From Cellulophaga sp. BC115SP (GTDB lineage: Bacteria; Bacteroidota; Bacteroidia; Cytophagales; Spirosomataceae): a DNA stretch of 60,900 bases. Every line of letters starts with the position of its first letter. Positions within the stretch are counted from its first letter, which is position 1. Location: assembly GCF_009905545.1 (NCBI RefSeq), contig NZ_JAAALB010000037.1, forward strand, positions 1 to 60,900, written 5' to 3'. Positions 45,079 to 53,961 of this stretch are shown here, one piece after another. A program made the position numbers and the translations under genes. A model generated the notes under the pieces. That model searched no databases. It was given only the letters and a program-made list of their open reading frames with translations, and had not been told where the DNA came from.

Positions 45079-46404
45079 ATGAAACTTTTTGATTTTAAAT
45101 ATACACGCCAATCCATTGGTATTTTCCTCGTATTTATGGGGTCTCCTTTGATATTCTTTTTCAAGGAGACGTTAGGGTTTGGTGGTTCTTCAGCCTTTAC
45201 TTTAGGCGGGTTTATTTTGGGATTTATTTTGATGTTTTCGAAAGATACCTTTCGAAAATACTATAAGCTAAATACGCCAATATTTAGACTAGGCGCAATA
45301 TTTACCTTAATTTCATTAATTTACTTTTATGCTTATAATCAAACATTTACAGAAAGCTATTTAGTCGGTAGAGATATCGCCAACTATCTATTAATTGCTG
45401 TTTTCTTCTTTATGCTTGTCTCAGTTTCAAACGAGGTAAAGGAGTATTTTCTTCCTGTCGTAATTGCACTTACATTGCTAGGAAACCTTTGTCTCATATA
45501 CTCGATGGTGACCAATCCATTTTTTGTCATAGGGCAGCGAGCAACAGTTGTTTTTGGTGATGGTTCTTCGGCGGCAAGTGGTAATCCCCATGTTTATGCC
45601 AGAAATGCTTTTGCAGGTATATTTGGATCTTATCTAATGTTTAGTTCAAAAAATACCTTATGGAAGCTTGTGTGTATATTAAATTGTTTGATATCAATAG
45701 CAGTGCTATTAATGACTCAAGTAAGGACAATATTTTTGGCATTTATCATATCAGCGGCACTTTATGTTTATTACAATACTTCATTAAACAATGTAAAAAA
45801 GACAATCAAGCAGTTCTTGAGTTTTAGAAATATTTTGTTAATGTTGATGTTATTAGGCGGCATAATTTATTTTATATCAACAAATGAATTGATTATTAAT
45901 ATATTAACGAGTTATTATGAGAGCTCAAGCACAGCACTTACCAAAGCTGTTTTAACTGCTGCGGGTGTAGCAGATGAGAAAAATACAGATGCTTCAGCTT
46001 TAGGAAGAGTAGGAAATTTGGATTTTTTTAAAGGTATTTTATATGGAGAGCCGTATTCATTAATTCTTGGCAAAGGTTACAGGTTTTGGTATATGGATAT
46101 GCCAATTGTTGAAGCTTTTTTAGATTATGGATTGATAGGTTTATGGAGTTTCGGGTTGATGAATTTACTAATTTTAAAAGAGTCTCTAAAAGTCATGAAG
46201 CAAGGTAATAATCCTTTTACAATGTTTTTAGCCTATTTTTATTTGACTTATTTTCTGGGTTTATTTACTGGAGGACGCCCTAATGACACACCTTATTGGT
46301 TTGTTTTTGCAGTGATGATTCGTTTTGTTGGTGTAAAATATCTTGATTTAATGCCATCAAAATCAGACATATCGTCAGACTGCAAAGAACAATCAACTAC
46401 TTGA
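45079..46404 (+). CDS. O-antigen ligase/polymerase-like membrane protein
   Basis: This 441-residue inner-membrane protein has about ten hydrophobic helices and a larger loop in the second half (about 270-345). It resembles the Wzy/WaaL (O-antigen polymerase or ligase) superfamily, which joins undecaprenyl-linked glycan units on the periplasmic side. The conserved Arg residues in VRTIFL (about 215) and the segment ILGKGYRFWYMDMPIVEAFLDYGLIG agree with this. The family is poorly conserved, so polymerase and ligase cannot be told apart. It is the first gene of the seven-gene plus-strand operon; the next begins 7 bases after its stop. Confidence 0.82.
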   Translation: MKLFDFKYTRQSIGIFLVFMGSPLIFFFKETLGFGGSSAFTLGGFILGFILMFSKDTFRKYYKLNTPIFRLGAIFTLISLIYFYAYNQTFTESYLVGRDIANYLLIAVFFFMLVSVSNEVKEYFLPVVIALTLLGNLCLIYSMVTNPFFVIGQRATVVFGDGSSAASGNPHVYARNAFAGIFGSYLMFSSKNTLWKLVCILNCLISIAVLLMTQVRTIFLAFIISAALYVYYNTSLNNVKKTIKQFLSFRNILLMLMLLGGIIYFISTNELIINILTSYYESSSTALTKAVLTAAGVADEKNTDASALGRVGNLDFFKGILYGEPYSLILGKGYRFWYMDMPIVEAFLDYGLIGLWSFGLMNLLILKESLKVMKQGNNPFTMFLAYFYLTYFLGLFTGGRPNDTPYWFVFAVMIRFVGVKYLDLMPSKSDISSDCKEQSTT

Positions 46405-46411
46405 TAATAAA

Positions 46412-47581
46412 ATGAAGGTATTGATATTACATAATATACTTTGGGCACATTACAAATCTCTTGTATTTGATGCTTTGAATGAAATAAGCCAAAAGTCAGA
46501 AGATTTTGAGTTACTTGTTGTTCAAACTGCCCGTACAGAAAGAAGTCGTATTTCTATGGGTAATACCAGTAGCACTGAGGTAAGGTATCCATATAAACTG
46601 ATTGGAGAAGGAGTTTTAGAAGATGTCTCCCTAAAGCAAAGAATTCTGGGAATGCTTAGTGCAATAAGAGAATTTAAACCAGATGTTGTAAACATAACAG
46701 GGTATTATGATTTAGCCTTTTGGGTAGTACTTTTTTATTGTAAACTCCATAGGATTAAATTAGTCTTGTCGAATGAGTCAACTGCTGTAGATCATATAAG
46801 AAATGGATTAAAGGAAAAAATAAAATCAATTTTCGTAAGACAATTTGATGGGTTCTTTAACTTTGGCTCCCTTTCTGCTCAATACATGCTATCGTTAGGA
46901 GCCCAATCGAATCAATTATTAGTAGAAAAAAACTGTGTAGATAATGCTACAATAAGAACTATCTACGATGATGCTAAACTACAAGCTGAGCAGACAAAGC
47001 AGAATCAACAGCTAAAAAAGTATAATTTAATTTTTGTGGGAAGATTAATATCTTTCAAGAATTTATCTTTTTTGATAAAAGCCTTTGGTTTGGCTAAAAG
47101 TAAACTTTCCAATGAATGGGGACTCATTATATTGGGAGATGGTGAAGATAAAGCAAAACTTGAAAATCTGACGAAAGAGCAAAACGTTGAGGATATAAAC
47201 TTTTTCCCAGGAGTAGGCTGGCAAGAAGTACCTAGATACTTAGCTCTTGCAGATGTTTTAGTGTTACCTAGTTATTCGGAGCCATGGGGGTTAGTTGTAA
47301 ATGAAGCAATGGCCTGTGCTATGCCAGTAATAGTCTCTGAAAATTGTGGCTGTGCTGCAGATATAGTAAAGGATGGTATCAATGGTTTTACTTTTAACCC
47401 TTATGATATAAATCATTTTGAAGAAATTTTAATAGCTGTGATGAATGATATTACTAAACTCGAAAAAATGGGAAAGGAATCTGAGCGCATCATAGCAGAA
47501 TATACTCCTCAAAAGGTAGCTGAAGAAATGTATAATGGTTTTTGTAAATGTACATCTTTAAGCTATTATCAAGACAAATAA
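46412..47581 (+). CDS. Glycosyltransferase family 4 protein
   Basis: This 389-residue GT-B fold glycosyltransferase adds a sugar from an NDP-sugar to a lipid-linked or polysaccharide acceptor at the cytoplasmic face. The N-terminal half is acceptor-binding (LHNILWAHYKSLVFDAL). The C-terminal half has the donor-binding signature: FVGRLISFKNLSFLIKAF, LGDGEDK, and the EPWGLVVNEAMACAMPVIVS motif with the two conserved Glu. It lies 7 bases after the polymerase gene and 27 bases before the acyltransferase start. Confidence 0.92.
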   Translation: MKVLILHNILWAHYKSLVFDALNEISQKSEDFELLVVQTARTERSRISMGNTSSTEVRYPYKLIGEGVLEDVSLKQRILGMLSAIREFKPDVVNITGYYDLAFWVVLFYCKLHRIKLVLSNESTAVDHIRNGLKEKIKSIFVRQFDGFFNFGSLSAQYMLSLGAQSNQLLVEKNCVDNATIRTIYDDAKLQAEQTKQNQQLKKYNLIFVGRLISFKNLSFLIKAFGLAKSKLSNEWGLIILGDGEDKAKLENLTKEQNVEDINFFPGVGWQEVPRYLALADVLVLPSYSEPWGLVVNEAMACAMPVIVSENCGCAADIVKDGINGFTFNPYDINHFEEILIAVMNDITKLEKMGKESERIIAEYTPQKVAEEMYNGFCKCTSLSYYQDK

Positions 47582-47608
47582 GCGTCATTGCTTTTGCGAT
47601 TAATCTAT

Positions 47609-48667
47609 ATGTCCCCAAAAAAAGTCATCAATTCTATTCAAATTTTACGAGGTGTTGCTGCTGTCGTAGTGTTAATTTACCATGTATCAGGTTTTTTAAG
47701 AGTAAATTATTCGCAGGTTATTTTTGCAGACTTTTTTCGTAAAGGATTTGCAGGAGTTGATTTGTTTTTTGTTATAAGCGGTTTTATCATTAGCTATACT
47801 ACCAAAACATATATAGGAAATCCAACTAAATTTAAAGAATATTGGAAAAAACGTATAATTCGTATATATCCTATTTATTGGATAGTCCTTGGAGGAATTC
47901 AACTGTTACAATTAATTTTATCCAATTATTTGAAAGTGACAAGTTTTGAAACCTACAGTAATATTGGGATATGGGCTCATTTTAAAACCTATACTTTATT
48001 ACCCAAACATGTAGCGATCGACCCTGTAACATGGACAATGAGTTATGAGATATATTTTTACGCTCTATTTTCAATTGTAATTTTATCTAAGAGACTTTGG
48101 ATAATTCCAGCTATAATTTTGGGATTAACAGTTCATAATTCAATAGTTCATCCTGTATTTGACCCTGAAAATGGTTTTTCATATTATAATTTCGTATTTA
48201 GTAATTATAACTACGAATTTTTAATGGGTATTCTTATTTCTCACTATTACGATAAAATTAGGTTTTCGCCTATCATATCTATATTTCTTGTAGTTATAGC
48301 AGTATCTATAATTTATTTATGGGGAGATTTTGTGGGAGACTATGACAATTTTAAAAGAATTTTAATTTTTGGTTCAGCAGCCTCTATGATACTTGTTAGT
48401 TCTATAAACATTGAAAAAGCAGGCTTTTTAATAGCTCCTTCATTTTTCATTTCGGTAGGTAGCGCATCTTATGTGCTTTATCTGATACATTTTCCCTTTT
48501 TATTGATTTTAAATAGGATTCCTAATATGTTTGGTGTCACTTTAGACGCCTTTCAAACGTCATTATATAATTACGTGGTTGTGGTCATCAATATTTTGGT
48601 GGCAGTGTTTTTGCACAAAAAATTAGAATTACCACTTACCTCTTATTTAAGCAAAATTTTCAAGTGA
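47609..48667 (+). CDS. Acyltransferase family 3 membrane protein
   Basis: This 352-residue protein with about ten membrane helices belongs to acyltransferase family 3 (OafA/WecH-like), which O-acetylates surface glycans. The family motif is in SIQILRGVAAVVVLIYH (about 8-24, with the catalytic His), and GVDLFFVISGFIISY and RIIRIYPIYWIV follow. I chose the ATG at 47609 (MSPKKVINS), since the earlier in-frame TTG at 47588 adds seven residues not seen in the family. Its stop overlaps the start of the next gene by four bases (GTGA), so the two are translationally coupled. Confidence 0.92.
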   Translation: MSPKKVINSIQILRGVAAVVVLIYHVSGFLRVNYSQVIFADFFRKGFAGVDLFFVISGFIISYTTKTYIGNPTKFKEYWKKRIIRIYPIYWIVLGGIQLLQLILSNYLKVTSFETYSNIGIWAHFKTYTLLPKHVAIDPVTWTMSYEIYFYALFSIVILSKRLWIIPAIILGLTVHNSIVHPVFDPENGFSYYNFVFSNYNYEFLMGILISHYYDKIRFSPIISIFLVVIAVSIIYLWGDFVGDYDNFKRILIFGSAASMILVSSINIEKAGFLIAPSFFISVGSASYVLYLIHFPFLLILNRIPNMFGVTLDAFQTSLYNYVVVVINILVAVFLHKKLELPLTSYLSKIFK

Positions 48668-49818
48668 GTCAATCTTTAAGAATTTTACATATTTGTGCTT
48701 ATACTTGGGATATTGGTGGACCTCCCAAAGTAATTTACGACAATGCTGTTGTACAATTAGCGAATGGAGCGGAGGTTACGATATTGACACCTATTTCTGA
48801 AGGACAAAAACTTTATCCTGTACCTGATGGCGCTGAGATTGTTTGCTGTAAGCGACATAGTTTGGCTCGTTTTTGGGCAGAGTTTTCTCCAGAATTGTAC
48901 CAATGGTTAAAAAAGAATGGGGAACAATTTGATGTAATACATATTCACGGTATTTGGCATTTTGGTAGTGTAGCGCCCTTTTTATTGAACCTAAAAGTAG
49001 CAAAATGTATTACTGTGCATGGCTTGCTAGACCCTTGGGCTTATCGAAATGGCTATTGGAAAAAGAGATTATTCCGATGGCTTTTTCAGAAAAATGCCCT
49101 TCAAAAAGCTGAAATGATTCATGTGTTCAATACAGATGAATTACGTGATGTAACCAATTTCATAGGGGAGAGCCATCCCAATATTGTCATGATTCCGAAT
49201 GGTATAGACTTAAAACCCTTCGATAACTTACCAGATAAAGGATATTTTGCACAAGAACTAGGTTTTTCTGGAGATAAAAAGGTTATCTTATTTTTAAGTA
49301 GAATCAATATCAAAAAAGGCTTAGATTTACTGCTTCCTGCTATTTATGAATTAGCAAAAGAGCGAGAAGACTTTATTTTAGCCTTGGCTGGTCCCGACGA
49401 TGGTTATTTGGAAGCAACTCAAGCGTTTATCAAACAGCATCAGGCTGAGTCCTATATTAGATGGATTGGCATGAAAACTGGACAAGAAAAATTGGCTGCT
49501 TTTGCCGACGCTGATGTATTTGTACTACCTTCTCATTCGGAAGGATTTTCGATTGCCACTTTAGAAGCTTTAGTTTCTGGAACTCCATCGGTATTGTCTG
49601 ACAAAGTTGGTTTTGCTGACAATATCATTGCAACTGAATCAGCCATCATAGTTGATCTTACTACCGAGTCTATCAAAGATGGCATTAATCGTCTGCTCGG
49701 CGATACTGAGTTAGCCAATAAGATTGCTAAAAATGGACAGCATTTAGTCAGAACTCAATATAATATTCGTGTGGTAGGAAAACGTATCATGAGTGAGTTT
49801 TTAAAAATTATGAAATAA
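48664..49818 (+). CDS. Glycosyltransferase family 4 protein
   Basis: This 384-residue GT-B glycosyltransferase starts at a GTG that overlaps the previous stop by four bases. Visible features are the N-terminal ILHICAYTWDIGGPPKVIYD, VIHIHGIWHFGS, then VILFLSRINIKKGLDLLLPA, ALAGPDDG and the donor-binding HSEGFSIATLEALVSGTPSV. It resembles Bacteroidota enzymes for colanic-acid-like or exopolysaccharide assembly. Donor and acceptor sugars are unknown. The next gene begins 11 bases after its stop. Confidence 0.92.
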   Translation: MSQSLRILHICAYTWDIGGPPKVIYDNAVVQLANGAEVTILTPISEGQKLYPVPDGAEIVCCKRHSLARFWAEFSPELYQWLKKNGEQFDVIHIHGIWHFGSVAPFLLNLKVAKCITVHGLLDPWAYRNGYWKKRLFRWLFQKNALQKAEMIHVFNTDELRDVTNFIGESHPNIVMIPNGIDLKPFDNLPDKGYFAQELGFSGDKKVILFLSRINIKKGLDLLLPAIYELAKEREDFILALAGPDDGYLEATQAFIKQHQAESYIRWIGMKTGQEKLAAFADADVFVLPSHSEGFSIATLEALVSGTPSVLSDKVGFADNIIATESAIIVDLTTESIKDGINRLLGDTELANKIAKNGQHLVRTQYNIRVVGKRIMSEFLKIMK

Positions 49819-49829
49819 ACCATTGCAAT

Positions 49830-50738
49830 ATGCAACAAGATATATCGGTAATTATCCTAACCTTTAATGAGGAAAAACATATTGCCCGTTGTATTAAATC
49901 GATTTTGCCATTTACCCATAAAATTTTTATCGTTGACTCTGGCTCTACCGACAAAACGGTGGAAATTGCCGAAAGATTAGGTGCGATAGTGCAGTACAAT
50001 CCTTGGGTAAACTATGCACAGCAGTTTAATTTTGGTATTGAGAATAACCCTCACAAAACCAAGTGGTTGATGCGCATGGATTCGGATGAGTATATCATGC
50101 CTGAATTGTCAGAAGAGATTTCGAGTAAACTAGATGGCTTGAATGACCAGATTTCGGGTATTTATGTAAAACGCCGAGTGATGTTTTTTAACAAATGGAT
50201 TCGTCACGGGGCTTATTATCCTATTTGGTTGCTCAGAATTTGGAGAAATGGACGAGGTGTTTGCGAGGAAACTTGGATGGATGAGCATATCAAAATTACA
50301 GAAGGAATTACTCAGAACTTTTCGCATGATATTGTTGACCATAATCTGAATAATTTGACTTGGTGGACTCAAAAGCATAATTTGTATGCGATTAGAGAAG
50401 TGATAGACTTACTCAATATGAAATATGATTTTAGGGATTTTGAGTCGGTCGAGCCAAAATTATTCGGTTCTCAAGAACAACGGAAAAGATATTTGAAAAT
50501 GAAATATGCCTCATTACCTTTATTTACGCGTCCATTCATGTACTTTATCTATAGGTATTTTTTTAGATTAGGATTTCTGGATGGAACTAAAGGTTTAGTA
50601 TGGCATTTTTTACAAGGCTTCTGGTATCGTTTTTTAGTAGATGCCAAAATATATGAGGTTTACCAGCGTGTTGGAAAAGATAAAAACGCGATTGTTGACT
50701 TTTTTCAAAAAGAGTATAATAAGAACCTTCGTTCGTAG
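49830..50738 (+). CDS. Glycosyltransferase family 2 protein (WaaE/KdtX-like)
   Basis: This 302-residue GT-A glycosyltransferase starts QDISVIILTFNEEKHIARCI with IVDSGSTDKTVEIA close behind, typical of the WaaE/KdtX branch of GT2. The metal-binding DxD is RMDSDEYI (about residue 90), and HGAYYPIWLLRIWR with GVCEETWMDEHI is characteristic of this branch. The C-terminal 60 residues form an amphipathic, hydrophobic helix-rich region likely to touch the membrane. It is in the middle of the polysaccharide operon. Confidence 0.92.
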   Translation: MQQDISVIILTFNEEKHIARCIKSILPFTHKIFIVDSGSTDKTVEIAERLGAIVQYNPWVNYAQQFNFGIENNPHKTKWLMRMDSDEYIMPELSEEISSKLDGLNDQISGIYVKRRVMFFNKWIRHGAYYPIWLLRIWRNGRGVCEETWMDEHIKITEGITQNFSHDIVDHNLNNLTWWTQKHNLYAIREVIDLLNMKYDFRDFESVEPKLFGSQEQRKRYLKMKYASLPLFTRPFMYFIYRYFFRLGFLDGTKGLVWHFLQGFWYRFLVDAKIYEVYQRVGKDKNAIVDFFQKEYNKNLRS

Positions 50739-50750
50739 TTAAAATAATAC

Positions 50751-51344
50751 ATGAAGGGAAACGAAAATAGTGTTGGCGATAACTTGAAGACAATGTTTAA
50801 AACAGATTTGTCTAAATATGATAATTCGTGGTACAAACCAGGGTCGAAGGCAAAGATTATCCTTTGGTTTTTGGTGAATACCTGTGTAATCAATAATTAC
50901 TTACCCATTCCTGTTAGTCTAAAGATTTGGGTATTACGGCTGTTTGGGGCGAAAATAGGCAAAGGTGTTATGATAAAGCCTAAGGTAAATATCAAATATC
51001 CTTGGTTTTTACGAATTGGAGATTTTGTTTGGATAGGCGAGGAGGTGTGGATTGATAATTATACGTGGGTAAGTTTGGAAAATCATACTTGTATTTCACA
51101 AGGAGCAATGTTGTTGACGGGCAATCATAATTATAAAAGTTCAGGCTTTGGATTAATGATTGGGGAAATAAAACTAGAAGAGGGTGCTTGGATAGGAGCA
51201 AAAGCAGTTGTTTGTCCTAATGTGACCGTTTACTCACATGCCGTACTTTCTGTTGGTTCTATTGCAACCAAAGATTTAGATTCGTACTCTATATACCAAG
51301 GTAATCCTGCGGTTAAGGTTAGAGATAGGAGTATTTTAACTTAG
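50751..51344 (+). CDS. wcaF: WcaF-like colanic acid acetyltransferase
   Basis: This 197-residue left-handed beta-helix acetyltransferase resembles WcaF, which acetylates sugars in colanic acid-type exopolysaccharide using acetyl-CoA. It has the WcaF start region (DLSKYDNSWYKPGSKAKIILW), then hexapeptide repeats (AKIGKGVMIKPKVNIKYPW; IGDFVWIGEEVWIDN; ISQGAMLLTGNHNY; EGAWIGAKAVVCPNVTV). The likely catalytic His is in TGNHNYKSSGF. Its length is close to E. coli WcaF (182). It is preceded by the GT2 gene after 12 bases. Confidence 0.9.
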   Translation: MKGNENSVGDNLKTMFKTDLSKYDNSWYKPGSKAKIILWFLVNTCVINNYLPIPVSLKIWVLRLFGAKIGKGVMIKPKVNIKYPWFLRIGDFVWIGEEVWIDNYTWVSLENHTCISQGAMLLTGNHNYKSSGFGLMIGEIKLEEGAWIGAKAVVCPNVTVYSHAVLSVGSIATKDLDSYSIYQGNPAVKVRDRSILT

Positions 51345-51455
51345 TAATTCTTGTTGTTTTATAGAATAGTTGTAAATTCGATAATTAAATTTAAGGAGTT
51401 TTTCCGAAATTGCTCTTGCTAAAAATTGAACTTTAGGGCACATAGTTAAGTGGTT

Positions 51456-52658
51456 ATGAATAGTATTTTTACTGAAATATACAATGATAGGCTTTTTCAA
51501 ATTATAGTTTCAGCGATAGTAGCAGCTATTGTTTCGGTGGCAGCTATACCTGTAATTATTAAAATTTCTCGTTTGAAAAACCTGATGGCTGAGCCTGGAG
51601 AACGAAGCTCCCATATCAAAAAAACACCTACTTTAGGTGGTGTTGCAATCTTTGCGTCCACGCTTATCAGCTACTTTCTTTGGAGCAATCCAGATGAAGG
51701 TGAATTTGTGCACCTTTCTATTTCAGCTATGGTGATTTTGTTTTTCTTAGGAGTCAAAGATGATATTTTGGTTCTATCTCCGAAGAAAAAAATGTATGTG
51801 CAAATCGCTGCATCTGCCTTGGTTGTAGTATTTGGAGATGTTCGTCTCGAAAATCTGTTTGGAATTTTTGGTATCGATGAAGTGCCTTATATTTTGAGTC
51901 TACCGCTGACAGTATTTGTATTTATTGCCCTAATCAATGCCATCAACCTTATTGATGGAATCGATGGCTTAGCGGGTGGTATTGGGATGATTTGTGGAGG
52001 ACTATTTGGTTTATGGTTTTATTTGAATGGATATTTTGCCATGGCTTGTTTAGCCGCGTCAATGGCAGGGTCTCTTTTTGGATTTCTACGTTTTAATTAT
52101 TCCAAAACGTCTAAAATCTTTATGGGTGATACGGGGTCACTCATTGTTGGTTTCTTGCTGACAATGTTTGCCATTAAGTTTGTACAATTAAACATCGCTT
52201 ACCGTTTTGACCCAAATGCTTTGTTTAGTGCGCCTATCTTAGCTATTGTGGTATTGATTGTTCCAATCTTTGATACACTTCGTGTGTTTATTGTAAGATT
52301 AAAAGATAAAAAATCTCCATTTGTAGGTGATAGAAACCATTTGCATCATATCTTGATTGACAGTGGTATGACTCACCTTCAAGCCTCGGTAGTACTTTGG
52401 GTATTTACTGTGGTGTCGACAATTGCATTTTTGTTTATCACTAAAAATAGTGACAATACAACATCGCTCTATATTCTTGGAGGCTTGTTTGGATTATATA
52501 TGTGGTTATCACATATTTTGAAAGCCAGAAACGCTAAACGTCAAGAGTTACTCGATGCGGCGGAAGCAGAGGCACAGAAACAAAAAGAGATACAAGAACA
52601 GCAAGCAATTTTGTTGGAAGAGAAAAAGTTAGGAAAACCTGCTTTAGAGATTCGTTAA
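51456..52658 (+). CDS. Undecaprenyl-phosphate sugar-1-phosphate transferase (WecA/TagO-like)
   Basis: This 400-residue membrane enzyme of the MraY/WecA family starts a glycan by moving a GlcNAc-1-phosphate-type unit from UDP-sugar to undecaprenyl phosphate. Around eleven membrane helices are seen. Family motifs are GVKDDILVLSPKKKM (catalytic Asp-Asp), NAINLIDGIDGLAGG, FMGDTGSLIVG and DRNHLHHILID, the last with the HxHH-type loop of WecA. I chose the ATG at 51456, six bases inside the longer GTG-started frame. A charged, Gln/Glu/Lys-rich tail (QKQKEIQEQQAILLEEKK) is extra. It is the last gene of the operon, which is unusual for an initiating enzyme. Confidence 0.93.
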   Translation: MNSIFTEIYNDRLFQIIVSAIVAAIVSVAAIPVIIKISRLKNLMAEPGERSSHIKKTPTLGGVAIFASTLISYFLWSNPDEGEFVHLSISAMVILFFLGVKDDILVLSPKKKMYVQIAASALVVVFGDVRLENLFGIFGIDEVPYILSLPLTVFVFIALINAINLIDGIDGLAGGIGMICGGLFGLWFYLNGYFAMACLAASMAGSLFGFLRFNYSKTSKIFMGDTGSLIVGFLLTMFAIKFVQLNIAYRFDPNALFSAPILAIVVLIVPIFDTLRVFIVRLKDKKSPFVGDRNHLHHILIDSGMTHLQASVVLWVFTVVSTIAFLFITKNSDNTTSLYILGGLFGLYMWLSHILKARNAKRQELLDAAEAEAQKQKEIQEQQAILLEEKKLGKPALEIR

Positions 52659-52672
52659 GATTAAGAAAAAAT

Positions 52673-52702
52673 AAAACCCTGTTAGCATGCTAACAGGGTT
52701 TT
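52673..52702. terminator. Perfect bidirectional terminator of two convergent units
   Basis: AAAACCCTGTTAGCA (52673-52687) and TGCTAACAGGGTTTT (52688-52702) form a perfect 15-bp inverted repeat without spacer. It is followed by T-runs on both strands and ends the plus-strand polysaccharide operon and the minus-strand gene at 52711. Confidence 0.92.
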
Positions 52703-52710
52703 TTATGGTG

Positions 52711-53829
52711 TTAGGGAAGGTATTTCGTCGTTTCTTTAAGTTTTTTATCAATTCTATTGAGTACCATTTCACTATTTTTGAGTTTGTCGATACTCTCTTT
52801 TGAACCATTATCTACCTCTTGCTTGAGAGCATCTCTGATAGCAGTCCATTTTGCTTTTTGTTGATTTAATAACTCTTGTTGAAGAACAGCTTCGTCTTGA
52901 GTAAGAGCTCGTTTGCTTCTAGTATTACTTTTTGAAGAAGAACCTTCAGTTGTACTTTTATCTGATGATTGGAATTCTTCTGTTGATGTACTAGGCTTTT
53001 GTGTGGTCTCTGATGCGCTATTGGAACTTGAAGGCGTGCTTGCATTACTACTATTGGTATCAATGCCTAGTTCTTCGCTCAATTGTGCATTTGCTTTTGC
53101 AATAGCAGCAGAGTCGCTATTACTAGCCTTGTTAAGCTGAACAGAGTCGATAATTGGTACCGAATCTCCATTTAAGCGATGACTATTAGAATTGTACCAA
53201 AGAAAGAAAGCTATTCCTCCTGCGATTAAGCCTAAACTTGTCCAAAGAATGAGCGAATTCGTTTCTTTATCTTTGTCCTTAGGTTTACTTACCGTTGGAA
53301 TATTTTTTTGCTCATTTTTCGCTGCTACAACTGGCTCTATGGGTTTTGTTACTGGAGTTTCTTCTGGCGTTTTGCTATTGATAACTTCTAGTATAACAAG
53401 ATTGATTTTGAGCTTCTTTTGAGGATCTACCGTACTTTGCAGATTTTGAATACCATTTTCAGGAGTATTACTTTTCTGCAAAATCTCATCAATTTCATTA
53501 TCAGATAAATGTTGTCTTAAACTTTCACTACAAATCAGTAATTTATCGCCTTCATTGAGAGTAAAACTGATAATGTCGAGCTTAGATGGACGAGCTAGGA
53601 ATTGGAGTTTGTGCCCTTTTCTGCTTAAATAACAGTGAGTATCACTTATCCAGTTCATTAAAGAGGTATCTGCCAAGTCCCATGAAACTTGTAATTCATG
53701 GTCTGGATTAGATTCTTTAGCAATTTTAGTACCCAAATGAAAAACCTGTAAAATAGAGTCTCTCATAGCACGGTATGCTGTTTCTGAATCTTCAGGTTCT
53801 AGGATATTTTGAGAATAATTTGTATCCAT
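52711..53829 (-). CDS. Membrane-anchored degenerate PP2C-like protein
   Basis: This 372-residue protein has three parts. Residues about 45-150 look like the C-terminal half of a PP2C-type phosphatase: NWISDTHCYLSRKGHKLQFL in place of VGDSRAYLIRDG, then LNEGDKLLICSESLRQHLSD in place of PGDxLLLCSDGLTxxLSD. A single membrane helix (about 192-212) and a Ser/Thr-rich linker follow. A charged C-terminal coiled coil (about 300-372) completes it. The N-terminal PP2C metal motif (DRVGxxRxxNED) is absent and the second DG is SE, so catalysis is unlikely. It might be a pseudophosphatase signal receiver. No kinase gene is adjacent. Confidence 0.75.
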   Translation of the reverse strand: MDTNYSQNILEPEDSETAYRAMRDSILQVFHLGTKIAKESNPDHELQVSWDLADTSLMNWISDTHCYLSRKGHKLQFLARPSKLDIISFTLNEGDKLLICSESLRQHLSDNEIDEILQKSNTPENGIQNLQSTVDPQKKLKINLVILEVINSKTPEETPVTKPIEPVVAAKNEQKNIPTVSKPKDKDKETNSLILWTSLGLIAGGIAFFLWYNSNSHRLNGDSVPIIDSVQLNKASNSDSAAIAKANAQLSEELGIDTNSSNASTPSSSNSASETTQKPSTSTEEFQSSDKSTTEGSSSKSNTRSKRALTQDEAVLQQELLNQQKAKWTAIRDALKQEVDNGSKESIDKLKNSEMVLNRIDKKLKETTKYLP

Positions 53830-53961
53830 CGTAAGGAATAAGGAATGTTGTGGATTCCGTAGTAGAGGTTATAAGATTGATTACTACTTTGCAAATAACT
53901 AACGATTGGAAAGAACAAAAAACATGCCGAATCTCAACTCTCTGCGACATATTCCATTAAG

